Shown here: one piece after another, positions 31,712 to 40,063 of the stretch | Numbering within the stretch: position 1 is the stretch's first letter | Layout of the letters: the number at the start of each line of letters is the position of its first letter | DNA from: Candidatus Binatia bacterium | GTDB lineage: Bacteria > Desulfobacterota > Binatia > UBA1149 > JAJCZL01 | Direction: 5' to 3' | Assembly (NCBI GenBank): GCA_028278325.1 | Contig: JANQEO010000306.1 | Location: forward strand, 1 to 48,183 | Length of the DNA stretch: 48,183 nt | Translations under genes and position numbers: made by a program | Notes under the pieces: model-generated | Databases searched by the model: none | The model's input: the letters and a program-made list of their open reading frames with translations, nothing else | What the model was told of the DNA's origin: nothing

Positions 31712-32194
31712 TCAGTCCGGGGCCACTTCGACGAGCACCACGGCGCGGGCCTCGACCGCATCGCCCCGTCCGACCGGCCCGACACCGTCTGAACTCTTGG
31801 CCTTGACCGACACGGCCCCGAGGTCGCAACCTAGGGCCGCCGCAAGCGCTTCGCGCATCGCCTGCAGATGAGGACTCAAGCGCGGCTCTTCGAGGACGAC
31901 GGTAAGATCCAGGTTGACGAGGCGACCACCTCTCCCTGCCAGCATGGCCGCGACTTCCCTCAGGAACACTGAGGAGTCCGCGTCTTTCCAGCGCTGCTCG
32001 GAGGAAGGGAAATGGGCGCCCATGTCTCCGAGCGCCATCGCCCCGAGAATCGCGTCGCAGACCGCATGCGCCGCAGCATCGCCGTCGGAGTGCCCAAGGC
32101 TGCCGCGGCCGGCCGGCACTTCCACGCATGCCAGGCGTAGCGGCCTACCATCGACCAGAGTGTGTACGTCGTAGCCCTCTCCTATTCTTAGCAT
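31712..32194 (-). CDS. ispF: 2-C-methyl-D-erythritol 2,4-cyclodiphosphate synthase
   Basis: 160 residues, normal family length. Metal ligands in GEGYDVH (D9, H11) and GHSDGDAAAHAVCDAILGA, plus GDMGAHFPSS. The C-terminal VKAKSSDGVGPVGRGDAVEA contains the conserved substrate-loop residues. It makes the cyclic diphosphate of the MEP isoprenoid pathway. Not fused to IspD here. Divergent from ntrB with a gap of roughly 90 bases that should hold both promoters. Confidence 0.95.
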   Translation of the reverse strand: MLRIGEGYDVHTLVDGRPLRLACVEVPAGRGSLGHSDGDAAAHAVCDAILGAMALGDMGAHFPSSEQRWKDADSSVFLREVAAMLAGRGGRLVNLDLTVVLEEPRLSPHLQAMREALAAALGCDLGAVSVKAKSSDGVGPVGRGDAVEARAVVLVEVAPD

Positions 32195-32287
32195 CTCGTC
32201 GGCCTCGCCAAGCCCGTTTAATCGAATAGCACGGCCATGTTAGCATCTCGAAAACCTTCCCGCGGCCCATGCGGCCGGTTCTTTTCG

Positions 32288-33400
32288 ATGAAAGCCGACG
32301 CTCTGCGCACACAAGACCCCGACTACGAAATGATCCTGGGCAGCCTGATGGGCGCCGTCGTGGTCTTCGGCCCCGGAGGAGAGGCTCAGTACGTGAACCA
32401 AGCCGCCGAATCCCTGACCGGGCGCTCACGGGCGGCCACACTGGGCCGATCGGCCGGGGAGATCTTCGAGGACTCTCCGTGGATTAGCCGCCTGCTCTCC
32501 CGGCGTCGTCAGAGTGGAGAGACGAGCATGCGCGACGAGGGAGAGCTCTCGTCACCACGCGGCCCCATCAGCGTGACGGCCGTGGCCACCCTGCTTCACG
32601 ACCGCGACGGCAATGTCGGGGGCAGCGTCGTGGTGATCCACGACAACGAGCAACGCCGCAAGATACAGACGGACGAGGTGACTCGTAACCGGCTGGCCAA
32701 CCTGAAGGATCTGGTCGCGTCGGTCGCCCACGAGCTAAACAACCCTCTGGCGGGAATTCGCGGAGCCGCCCAAGTGCTCGAGCGCAAGATCGAGGACGAC
32801 GAGAAACTCACCGACTATGCCGCGATGATCGTACGGCAGGTCGACCGTCTGTCGGAGTTGATCGGGAGCCTCGCGCTACTCGATACGGCGCCTCCAAAGC
32901 TCAGCCCCCTCAACATACACCGTGTGCTCACCGACGTGATTGTGCTGGAGCAGAGCGTTGCCGAGGCTCGCGGCATTACCCTGGGCCACGAATTCGACCC
33001 CAGTCTCCCCGAGGTTCTCGGGGACGCCGATCAGCTTCAGCAACTGTTCTTGAATCTGCTCAAGAACGCCATAGCCGTCTGCGACGACGGCTCGGGCCGT
33101 GTCGGCGTACGCACGCGCATGGAAAACAGCTTTTATGTCGACCGCGGCGACTCGCGCACCCACTACATCGCCGTGGAGATTACCGACAACGGGCCGGGCC
33201 TCGACGAAGAGGCCAAGGCCAACATGTTCGTGCCTTTCTACAGCCGCAGCGAGGGAGGAAAAGGGCTGGGCCTCACGATCTCTCAGCACATTGCAAGCGC
33301 ACACGATGGGCATATAAGAGCCGAGTCGGCCAAGAACGGAACGGGAACCTGCTTCCGCGTTCTGCTGCCGGCCTGTGACAAGACACGCGCCGACGCCTGA
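32288..33400 (+). CDS. PAS-containing sensor histidine kinase, NtrB-like
   Basis: The ATG at 32288 (MKADALRTQDPDYEM) gives a family-like start; an ATG at 32237 would add a 17-residue basic extension. Residues ~12-125 are a PAS domain. The dimerisation box is ASVAHELNNPL (phospho-His 148), and the ATPase domain has NLLKNAI, ITDNGPGLD, EGGKGLGLTISQHI and a G2-like ending GTCFRVLLP. No membrane segments, so it senses a cytoplasmic signal. The next gene is a sigma54 response regulator whose start follows the stop by one base, so the two form a two-component pair. Resembles NtrB/AtoS-type kinases; the signal is unknown. Confidence 0.9.
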   Translation: MKADALRTQDPDYEMILGSLMGAVVVFGPGGEAQYVNQAAESLTGRSRAATLGRSAGEIFEDSPWISRLLSRRRQSGETSMRDEGELSSPRGPISVTAVATLLHDRDGNVGGSVVVIHDNEQRRKIQTDEVTRNRLANLKDLVASVAHELNNPLAGIRGAAQVLERKIEDDEKLTDYAAMIVRQVDRLSELIGSLALLDTAPPKLSPLNIHRVLTDVIVLEQSVAEARGITLGHEFDPSLPEVLGDADQLQQLFLNLLKNAIAVCDDGSGRVGVRTRMENSFYVDRGDSRTHYIAVEITDNGPGLDEEAKANMFVPFYSRSEGGKGLGLTISQHIASAHDGHIRAESAKNGTGTCFRVLLPACDKTRADA

Positions 33401-33401
33401 G

Positions 33402-34853
33402 ATGACCACACCCCACGCAGGAAGAATCCTCGTAGTCGACGACGAAGCCGACGTCCGCCGCCTCATCGAGGACGCCTTGGCCGAAGACGGCCATGAGATC
33501 GTCGCGGTAGAGACCGCCGAGACCGCGCTCGACTTGCTCGGCAACGAGCACTTCGACCTCGCCTTCGTGGACATCAACCTCCCCGGCATTAGCGGCTTCG
33601 ACCTTCTCGACCGTGTGGCCGAAGGAGAGAGCGAAACCGCGGTCGTCATCGTCACCGGCCGGGCCACCGTCAGCAACGCGATCGAGGCCACGCGCCGCGG
33701 CGCCTACGACTACATAACCAAGCCTTTCGATCTCGACGACCTCCGTCTTCTTGCCGCCCGGGTCGTGGAGAGACAGGTGATGCAGAACCAGCTGCGCACT
33801 CTTCGCGAGCGCACTCGCTCGGAGTTCGCCCCGGGCGTCGAGATCATCGGTCAGTCTCCTGAGATGAACGAGATCTACAAGATAATCGGGCGTGTTTCGG
33901 AGAGCCCTGCCACGGTTCTCATACAGGGAGAGAGCGGCACGGGTAAGGAGATCGTTGCACGCGCCCTTCATGCCTACTCCGACCGCTGGGAGGAGCCGTT
34001 CGTCGCCGTCAACTGCAGCGCCATCCCCCAAGACCTGCTCGAAAGCGAGATGTTCGGCCACGAGCGCGGCGCCTTCACCGGAGCGACCGAGCGGCGCAAG
34101 GGAAAGTTCGAGCAGGCCCGCGGCGGAACCTTGCTGCTCGACGAGGTCAGCGACATGCCGCTGCCGCTTCAGGCCAAGCTGCTGAGGGTCTTACAGGAGC
34201 GCGAGTTCTCGCGTGTCGGCGGACATGATGTGATGCCGGCGAAGTGCCGTGTAATCGCCGCCACCAACAAGAAATTGGAGGCTCAGGTGGAAGCCGGCGC
34301 GTTCCGGCAGGACCTGTACTTTCGCCTCAAAGTCGTCGTCATCAACATACCGCCGCTGCGAGACCGCCGGGATGACATCCCCCTGCTCGTGGACTTCTTC
34401 ATCGAGCGCATGAACTCGACCCACAACTTCAAAATCAAGGGGGTAAGCGACGACGCGCTGTCGCTCCTGGTCTCCCATTCATGGCCGGGCAATGTCAGAG
34501 AGCTCGAAAACGTCCTGATCCGGGCGGCGGCGCTGGCGCCCAACCGCCTGCTGACAGCCGAGGACATACCTCTGGGCCGGCGGCCCACCGACGAGGCCAT
34601 CAGTGACTCCATGTCCCTCGACGATGTGATCTCGGTCAAGGTCCGCGAGTACCTCGCAGACTCGGGTGATGTCGATCCCCGCGATCTTCATCCACGGGTG
34701 CTCTCGCTCATCGAACGCCCCTTGCTCGAGGCGGTTCTCGAGCGCACCGAAGGCAATCAAGTCAAAGCCGCCGAGATACTGGGCATAAACCGCAACACGC
34801 TTCGTAAGAAGATCACCGACCTGTCTATAGCCCTTCCCAAAGCCCGTTCGTGA
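33402..34853 (+). CDS. sigma54-dependent response regulator, NtrC family
   Basis: Receiver (D57 in LAFVDINLPG) at residues 8-120, AAA ATPase with Walker A GESGTGKE (176-183), GAFTGA loop (223-228), Walker B GGTLLLDEV, then a C-terminal Fis-type HTH ending NQVKAAEILGINRNTLRKKI. The ATG at 33402 immediately follows the kinase stop; a GTG at 33375 would overlap the kinase gene. It activates sigma54 promoters when phosphorylated, and the intact GAFTGA shows it can contact sigma54. Targets are not visible. The stop overlaps thiE (GTGA). No sigma54 site was recognised in the neighbouring gaps. Confidence 0.93.
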   Translation: MTTPHAGRILVVDDEADVRRLIEDALAEDGHEIVAVETAETALDLLGNEHFDLAFVDINLPGISGFDLLDRVAEGESETAVVIVTGRATVSNAIEATRRGAYDYITKPFDLDDLRLLAARVVERQVMQNQLRTLRERTRSEFAPGVEIIGQSPEMNEIYKIIGRVSESPATVLIQGESGTGKEIVARALHAYSDRWEEPFVAVNCSAIPQDLLESEMFGHERGAFTGATERRKGKFEQARGGTLLLDEVSDMPLPLQAKLLRVLQEREFSRVGGHDVMPAKCRVIAATNKKLEAQVEAGAFRQDLYFRLKVVVINIPPLRDRRDDIPLLVDFFIERMNSTHNFKIKGVSDDALSLLVSHSWPGNVRELENVLIRAAALAPNRLLTAEDIPLGRRPTDEAISDSMSLDDVISVKVREYLADSGDVDPRDLHPRVLSLIERPLLEAVLERTEGNQVKAAEILGINRNTLRKKITDLSIALPKARS

Positions 34854-35500
34854 AACACATCTTCGATCCGCCGGCTTTGTATCCGATCGTTGACGTGCGC
34901 GCGGAGGAAGAGAGCCCCAAAGCGCTGGAGTTCGCCGCGATCCTGGCCGAAGCGGGAGCAACCGTCGTGCAGCTGCGTGCCAAACCCCTGACCTCGGGGC
35001 CTCTCGAGCTGCTCGCCACCCGCATGCGCAAAGCCCTGGATCCCCTCGGCTGCGGACTGATCGTCAACGACCGTGCCGACGTCGCGCTTTCGAGCCGGGC
35101 CCTGGGCGTGCACCTGGGCCAAGACGACCTACCGCCCGCGGCCGCACGGGCCATATGCGGCGCCGATACCGTCATCGGGGTGTCGACCCACAGCCCGGAT
35201 GAGGCGCGCTGCGCGGATACCGACGCTGCGAGCTACCTCGCCTTCGGTCCGGTGTTCGACAGCCCCACGAAAGCCGGAGTGCGCCGCGCCCGCGGCATCG
35301 ATGCTCTGGCAACCGTGTGCCGCGAGAGTCCTCTGCCCGTCGTCGCCATCGGCGGCCTGACTCTGGAGCGGGCGCCTCTAGCCTGGGAGGCCGGCGCTGC
35401 GTCGGTGGCTGTGATCAGTGAGCTGGAAAGGGCCGAGGACGTGGCCGCGTTGGTGAGACGCTACCTGGAAAGCGCGCGGTCTTATCCGCGGTCGTCGTAG
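34850..35500 (+). CDS. thiE: thiamine phosphate synthase
   Basis: 216 residues, TIM-barrel of the ThiE/TenI type. Conserved VVQLRAK, LIVNDRADVAL, GVHLGQDDLP, GVSTHSPDEA, AFGPVFDSPTKAG and VAIGGL segments cover the diphosphate and thiazole sites, so the enzyme looks active. It joins HMP-PP and HET-P into thiamine phosphate. The GTG start overlaps the stop of the ntrC-like gene by four bases, an odd partner for a thiamine gene. No other thi genes or TPP riboswitch are seen here. The end overlaps dnaB on the other strand by 19 bases. Confidence 0.9.
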   Translation: MKHIFDPPALYPIVDVRAEEESPKALEFAAILAEAGATVVQLRAKPLTSGPLELLATRMRKALDPLGCGLIVNDRADVALSSRALGVHLGQDDLPPAAARAICGADTVIGVSTHSPDEARCADTDAASYLAFGPVFDSPTKAGVRRARGIDALATVCRESPLPVVAIGGLTLERAPLAWEAGAASVAVISELERAEDVAALVRRYLESARSYPRSS

Positions 35501-36864
35501 CCGATCTCGTCGCCGGCAAACGCCGCCGACTCTTCTCTGTAGGAGAGGTTCGAAAAGCGCGCGAAGCGCTTCTCGAAGGCCAACCTGGCGGTTCCGGTAG
35601 GCCCGTTCCTCTGCTTGGCGATGATCACCTCGGCGGTGCCGGCGTCGGGGGAATCCTCGTGGTACTGGTCATCCCTGAACAGGAAGGCGATGACGTCGGC
35701 ATCCTGCTCGATGGCGCCGGACTCACGGAGGTCGGCCATCACCGGACGCCGATCCTGGCGCATCTCGACTTGGCGGTTCAACTGAGACAGGGCGATGACG
35801 GGGATGTCGAGCTCCTTCGCCAATGCTTTCAGAGACCGCGATATCGCCGAAATCTCCTGCTCTCGGCTTTCCTGCCCTGTGCCGCGCATCAACTGAAGGT
35901 AGTCGACTATGATGAGCCCGAGGTTGGCGTCAGGGTCACGCTTGAGACGCCGCGCCTTGGCTCTCAACTCCATTACGGTGAGGGCCGGAGAGTCGTCGAT
36001 GTAGATCTTCGCACGCCCCAGCCGTCCGGCCGTCAAAGCCAACTTCTTGAAATCCCGGTCGCGCAGCATGCCGGTCCGAACTCTGGAGTTGTCGAGCTCG
36101 GCCTGGGAGCAGAGCATTCGCATGACTAACTGCTCCTTGGACATCTCGAGAGAAAAGACGGCCACGCCGGTCTCGGCATCCAAGGACGCGTATTCCGCAA
36201 CGTTGAGACAGAAGGCGGTCTTACCCATGCTCGGGCGACCGGCGACGATGATGAGGTCGGAAGGCTGCAGACCGGCCGTGAGCTTGTCGAGCTCCTGGAA
36301 TCCGGTGGGCACCCCTGTGACCTCTTCCTTTCGGTCGTAGAGCTTTTCCACCCTCTGCACGGAGTCGACGATGAGGGCGTCTATCCTGTGAGGATGTCCG
36401 TGGCGGGAGTGGTCCGAGATCTCGAATATCGACTGCTCTGTCTGATCCACGTACTCGGTAGGCTCGACGTCGGTACTGAAGGCCTTCTCCACGGCGTTAG
36501 TGCAGACGCGGATCAGAGTCCGAAGCAGGGACTTCTCGCGGACGATCTTGGCGTAGTGGCTGATGTTGGCCGCCGTGGGCACACGCTCGGTCAGCTCGGC
36601 CAGATAGGCCACGCCTCCGACGACCTGCAACTCTCCGCGCTGCTTGAGCCGCTCCGATACCGTGACCACGTCCATCGGCAGGGCCTGCTCGCTCAACGAT
36701 TGCATGGCCGCGAAGATCCGGGCCAAGCGCTCCACGTAGAAGTCGTCGCTGGTGATGACGTCGGCCACGCGGTCGAAGGCTTCGTTTTCGATCAGAACTC
36801 CACCGATGACCGACTCTTCGGCCTCGGTGTTATGAGGAGGGACTCTCGATGATGGACCCGACAA
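35482..36864 (-). CDS. dnaB: replicative DNA helicase
   Basis: 460 residues. N-terminal helical domain (PPHNTEAEESVIGGVLIENEAF), linker helix, RecA-like domain with Walker A GRPSMGKTAF, Walker B LIIVDYLQLM and the DnaB ending VAFLFRDDQYHEDSP-type segments. It unwinds DNA at the replication fork as a hexamer. Start is TTG at 36864, supported by GGAGAAGG seven bases before it. Not intein-containing. Not near a recognisable origin. Confidence 0.95.
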   Translation of the reverse strand: MSGPSSRVPPHNTEAEESVIGGVLIENEAFDRVADVITSDDFYVERLARIFAAMQSLSEQALPMDVVTVSERLKQRGELQVVGGVAYLAELTERVPTAANISHYAKIVREKSLLRTLIRVCTNAVEKAFSTDVEPTEYVDQTEQSIFEISDHSRHGHPHRIDALIVDSVQRVEKLYDRKEEVTGVPTGFQELDKLTAGLQPSDLIIVAGRPSMGKTAFCLNVAEYASLDAETGVAVFSLEMSKEQLVMRMLCSQAELDNSRVRTGMLRDRDFKKLALTAGRLGRAKIYIDDSPALTVMELRAKARRLKRDPDANLGLIIVDYLQLMRGTGQESREQEISAISRSLKALAKELDIPVIALSQLNRQVEMRQDRRPVMADLRESGAIEQDADVIAFLFRDDQYHEDSPDAGTAEVIIAKQRNGPTGTARLAFEKRFARFSNLSYREESAAFAGDEIGYDDRG

Positions 36865-36922
36865 TGCTCAGCCTTCTCCGCCGACCCGACCGCATAACCT
36901 GGCACGCGCGGGTGTTCAATCG

Positions 36923-37684
36923 TTAGTGTGCAAGAGAAACGCCGCGGTTGGAAATCGCGGCCAGCTCCCGGATGGCCGAGGGCAGCCTCGGCCCGTACCA
37001 GGCCAACAACTTGCCGTCTACGCAGACAACTGCACCGCTCACTCCGGCCGCGTTGAGCTCACGGCCGTGCTCTTCGGAAAAAACGTAGGGCTCGTCGGGC
37101 AACAGTAACAGCTCGGGCTCCTCGGCGGCCACCTCCTCGAGGCCGACCTCGAAGAAATCGTCTCCCTCATGATCGCCGAACACGTTGGCGAACCCCGTTT
37201 CTCTCAGAACATCACCGATGTAGGTGCGCGAGTGGAAGGTCATCCAGGGACGGCGCCAAATCGGACAGAAGGTGCGCGGAGGCCGCCTGCCGTCCGAAAG
37301 CCCGGCGCAGTCCTCGAGCGCCTCCCGGCAGGCCCGGGCAAGGCCGGCGCCCTGGTCGGCGGCGCCTACGGCCTCCCCCAAGGTCTCGAGCATCTCTACC
37401 GCCTCACGCACGCTGCGGGGATGGGTGACGTGAATGGATAGCCCTGCCGCGCGCAACTCTTCGACGTCTTCGAGACGGTTTTCTTCCTTGTTCACGATCA
37501 CCAGGTCGGGGTGGATGTCGACGATACGGGCGACATCCGGGTTCTTGGTGCCGCCTACCGCCTCTACGGCTTCGATGGTGCCGGCGGGCTCGCTGCAATA
37601 GCGCGTGCGGCCGACCAAATCCTCGAGCTTCCCGAAGGCGACTATGGTCTCGGTCAGGCTCGGAACCAGGCTTACGATTCTCAA
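36923..37684 (-). CDS. BtuF-like helical-backbone binding protein lacking a signal peptide
   Basis: The TTG at 37684 (MRIVSLVPSLTETIVAFGK) is chosen because it overlaps the stop of the upstream HAD gene (TTGA), with GAGG a few bases before it; a longer frame runs to 37831. The ~253-residue protein has the two-lobed fold of BtuF/FepB-like receptors: GRTRYCSEPAG, VGGTKNPDVARIVDIHPDLVIV, then FANVFGDHEGDDFFEVGLEEV and LLLPDEPYVFSEEH. No signal peptide or lipobox is present, so it should stay in the cytoplasm, unlike transport receptors. A role in binding cobalamin or another metal complex is inferred. No ABC transporter genes are beside it. Confidence 0.8.
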   Translation of the reverse strand: MRIVSLVPSLTETIVAFGKLEDLVGRTRYCSEPAGTIEAVEAVGGTKNPDVARIVDIHPDLVIVNKEENRLEDVEELRAAGLSIHVTHPRSVREAVEMLETLGEAVGAADQGAGLARACREALEDCAGLSDGRRPPRTFCPIWRRPWMTFHSRTYIGDVLRETGFANVFGDHEGDDFFEVGLEEVAAEEPELLLLPDEPYVFSEEHGRELNAAGVSGAVVCVDGKLLAWYGPRLPSAIRELAAISNRGVSLAH

Positions 37685-38403
37685 TCCGACCTCGTGCGCC
37701 CGGCGCGCCTTCCCGGGGATGTCGGACCGGGACGCGAGTCGCCGGCCGTGTCGAAGACCGGCCAGCCCCTGCGCTTGGCTTCGACGCGCAGACGGGGATC
37801 CGGTTTGACCACCACGGGGCGGCTCACGCACTCGAGCATGGGCAGATCGCTGATGGAGTCCGTGTAGAAATAGCTGTCGCTCAAGTCCACGCCCTGCTCC
37901 TCGACGAAAGCCCTGGCTTTTTTCACCTTGCCGCGGCCATAGCAGAACGGCGGCACAGCACGACCCGTAAAGCGCCCTTCGATAACCTCGAGCTCGGTGC
38001 CTATCACGTGCTCAACGCCGATGTCGCCCGCTAGAACGTCGTTGAGATAGCGCGTTCCGCCCGTGAGCAGGGCGACCAGCCTACCCTCCCGCTTGTGGCG
38101 GTCGATCTCGTTTACCAACTCGGGGCGAATCTCCTGACGTACGTCGCTGTGGTACCAGTCCCGGCAGTGTTCGAGGATTTCGCTTTCGAGGCGTCCGTCG
38201 AGCCAGCGCGAGGTGACCTCGGCCATACGCTCGAGGTTGACGATGCCGAGCCTGTAGGTGACGAAGCCCCACATCAGCCGGAGTTGGTCGGCGCGCGACA
38301 TCAACCCCCGCCTGCGCAGGTAGCTTACGTAGGAGAGTCCCGACTGGATCCTCAGAAGGGTCCCGTCGACGTCGAAGAAAGCGACTCCCTTGGATCGGCC
38401 CAA
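37681..38403 (-). CDS. HAD subfamily IB hydrolase, SerB-like phosphatase
   Basis: 240 residues with a TTG start (weak GGAG ten bases earlier). Motif I FFDVDGTLL (D11 nucleophile), motif II in LLTGGTRYL, Lys in GRGKVKKA and motif III FYTDSISDLPML are all present, and a helical cap sits between I and II. This is the HAD-IB type typified by SerB and CicA-like proteins, and the enzyme should be active on a phosphate ester. The natural substrate is not evident. The C-terminal 30 residues are rich in P/R/G and poorly conserved. The stop overlaps the next gene's TTG. Confidence 0.85.
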   Translation of the reverse strand: MGRSKGVAFFDVDGTLLRIQSGLSYVSYLRRRGLMSRADQLRLMWGFVTYRLGIVNLERMAEVTSRWLDGRLESEILEHCRDWYHSDVRQEIRPELVNEIDRHKREGRLVALLTGGTRYLNDVLAGDIGVEHVIGTELEVIEGRFTGRAVPPFCYGRGKVKKARAFVEEQGVDLSDSYFYTDSISDLPMLECVSRPVVVKPDPRLRVEAKRRGWPVFDTAGDSRPGPTSPGRRAGRTRSD

Positions 38404-38418
38404 GCGGACCCGCTCCGT

Positions 38419-39600
38419 TCAGACCCGCTCCACGACCATCGCGATGCCCTGGCCGCCGCCGATGCACAGCGAGGCCACACCCAGACTCTCGCCACGTCTC
38501 TTCATCGCGTAGAGCAGCGTAGTCAGGATACGCGCGCCGCTGGCGCCTATGGGATGGCCGATGGCGATCGCGCCGCCGTTGACGTTCACTCTGTCCAGAT
38601 CGACCTTCAACTCGGCCAGCACTCCCAGCGATTGAGCCGCGAAAGCCTCGTTGAGCTCCCAGAGGCCGATGTCGGACTTGCTCAGGCCGGTCCGTTCGAG
38701 CGCCTTCTCGCAGGCCGGCCAGGGGCCCATCCCCATGATCTGGGGATCCACGCCTGCACTGGCCGCGCCACGGATGAGAGCCAAAGGCTCTCGCCCCTCG
38801 GCGCGGGCCTTGTCCTCCGACATCACGACGAAGGCCGCGGCACCGTCATTGATCCCCGAGGCGTTACCCGCCGTCACGGTGCCGTCCTTCTTGAAGGCCG
38901 GCCTCAGCTTGGCGAGACCATCCGCGGAGGTCTCGGGACGGGGATGCTCGTCTTTGTCGAAAAGAATAGGCTCGCCGCGCTTCTGCTTGAGCTCCACGGC
39001 GAAGATCTCCTCGGCGAAGGCGTCCGAGCCTTGCGCCGCACCCGTTTTGTTCTGGCTCGACGCCGCGAACTCGTCCTGAGCTTCACGGGAGATTCCGTAC
39101 TTCTCGGCGATGTTCTCGGCCGTGATGCCCATGTGGTAGTCGTTCATCGGACAGGTCAGACCGTCGCGGATCATCGAGTCGACGATGTCGCTCGGTCCCA
39201 TGCGATAGCCGAAGCGCGCCTTGGTCAGAAGGTAAGGCGCCATCGACATGTTTTCCATGCCGCCGGCCACGACTGTCTCGGCATCCCCGCAAGCGATGGA
39301 CTGGGCGGCCAAAGCCACCGCCTTCAGGCCGGAGCCGCAGGCCTTGTTGACGCCGAAGCTGGGAACCTCTTTGGGAACCCCCGCGTCGATTGAGGCCTTC
39401 CTCGCAGGGTTGAGCCCGAGGTTGGCTGCCAGGACGTTGCCTAATATCACCTCGTCCACGGACGAGGCTTCCACACCGGCTCGCGACATGGCTTCCTTGA
39501 CCGCCAATGCTCCTAGGTCCGTGGCCGGCGTCGACGCGAAGGCGCCGCCGAAGGTTCCGACCGCGGTACGGGCGGCGCTTACGATAACTGCTTTAGACAC
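38419..39600 (-). CDS. acetyl-CoA acetyltransferase (thiolase)
   Basis: 393 residues, typical of biosynthetic thiolases. Catalytic Cys88 in [11 protein letters not shown], His in [17 protein letters not shown], and second Cys in [11 protein letters not shown] near the C-terminus. It condenses two acetyl-CoA or cleaves acetoacetyl-CoA. GTG start preceded by GGAGGAAA at six bases. It lies between the mutase small subunit and the HAD gene, so it is part of an acyl-CoA run. Confidence 0.93.
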   Translation of the reverse strand: MSKAVIVSAARTAVGTFGGAFASTPATDLGALAVKEAMSRAGVEASSVDEVILGNVLAANLGLNPARKASIDAGVPKEVPSFGVNKACGSGLKAVALAAQSIACGDAETVVAGGMENMSMAPYLLTKARFGYRMGPSDIVDSMIRDGLTCPMNDYHMGITAENIAEKYGISREAQDEFAASSQNKTGAAQGSDAFAEEIFAVELKQKRGEPILFDKDEHPRPETSADGLAKLRPAFKKDGTVTAGNASGINDGAAAFVVMSEDKARAEGREPLALIRGAASAGVDPQIMGMGPWPACEKALERTGLSKSDIGLWELNEAFAAQSLGVLAELKVDLDRVNVNGGAIAIGHPIGASGARILTTLLYAMKRRGESLGVASLCIGGGQGIAMVVERV

Positions 39601-39639
39601 TTGGGTTTCCTCCAGTCCGTGACCCGAGCAGGCGGCCGC

Positions 39640-40044
39640 TCACGTCCTTGGTGTAACGTTGCCCTTGACCCACTCGACGATGTCGTTGGTGCTCGCGCCG
39701 GGGGTAAACACGGCCTTCACCCCGATCTTGTGCAACGCTTCGATGTCTTCGTCGGGGATTATGCCACCTCCGAAGATGGGAAGGTCTTCGACTCCCTTTT
39801 CTTCGAGCAGCTCGATGATCTTCGGAAACAGCGTCATGTGCGCTCCCGAGAGTATCGACAACCCCACTGCGTCCACGTCTTCTTGTACGGCGGCCTCGGC
39901 GATCATCTCGGGCGTCTGATGCAAACCCGTGTAGATCACTTCGAAACCGGCATCGCGCAACGCTCTGGCGATGATCTTCGCCCCACGGTCATGACCATCC
40001 AAGCCGGGCTTGGCAACCAAGATCCTAAGAACCTTATCTGGCAC
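39640..40044 (-). CDS. B12-binding small subunit of acyl-CoA mutase
   Basis: The GTG at 40044 ([17 protein letters not shown]) is chosen since GGGGG lies six bases before it. About 134 residues with the cobalamin-binding motif GLDGHDRG (the His that replaces the lower axial base), LSILSGAH and [11 protein letters not shown]. It pairs with the large subunit encoded 19 bases upstream. Together they form a two-subunit B12 mutase, as in isobutyryl-CoA mutase and archaeal methylmalonyl-CoA mutase. Confidence 0.92.
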   Translation of the reverse strand: MPDKVLRILVAKPGLDGHDRGAKIIARALRDAGFEVIYTGLHQTPEMIAEAAVQEDVDAVGLSILSGAHMTLFPKIIELLEEKGVEDLPIFGGGIIPDEDIEALHKIGVKAVFTPGASTNDIVEWVKGNVTPRT

Positions 40045-40063
40045 TCTGTACCCCCAATCTCCT

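Noticed and set aside
38095..39393. 432-residue open frame antisense to thiolase and HAD genes
   Set aside because: It is a shadow frame caused by high GC content; composition is Arg/Ala/His-rich and it covers two clearly conserved genes on the other strand.
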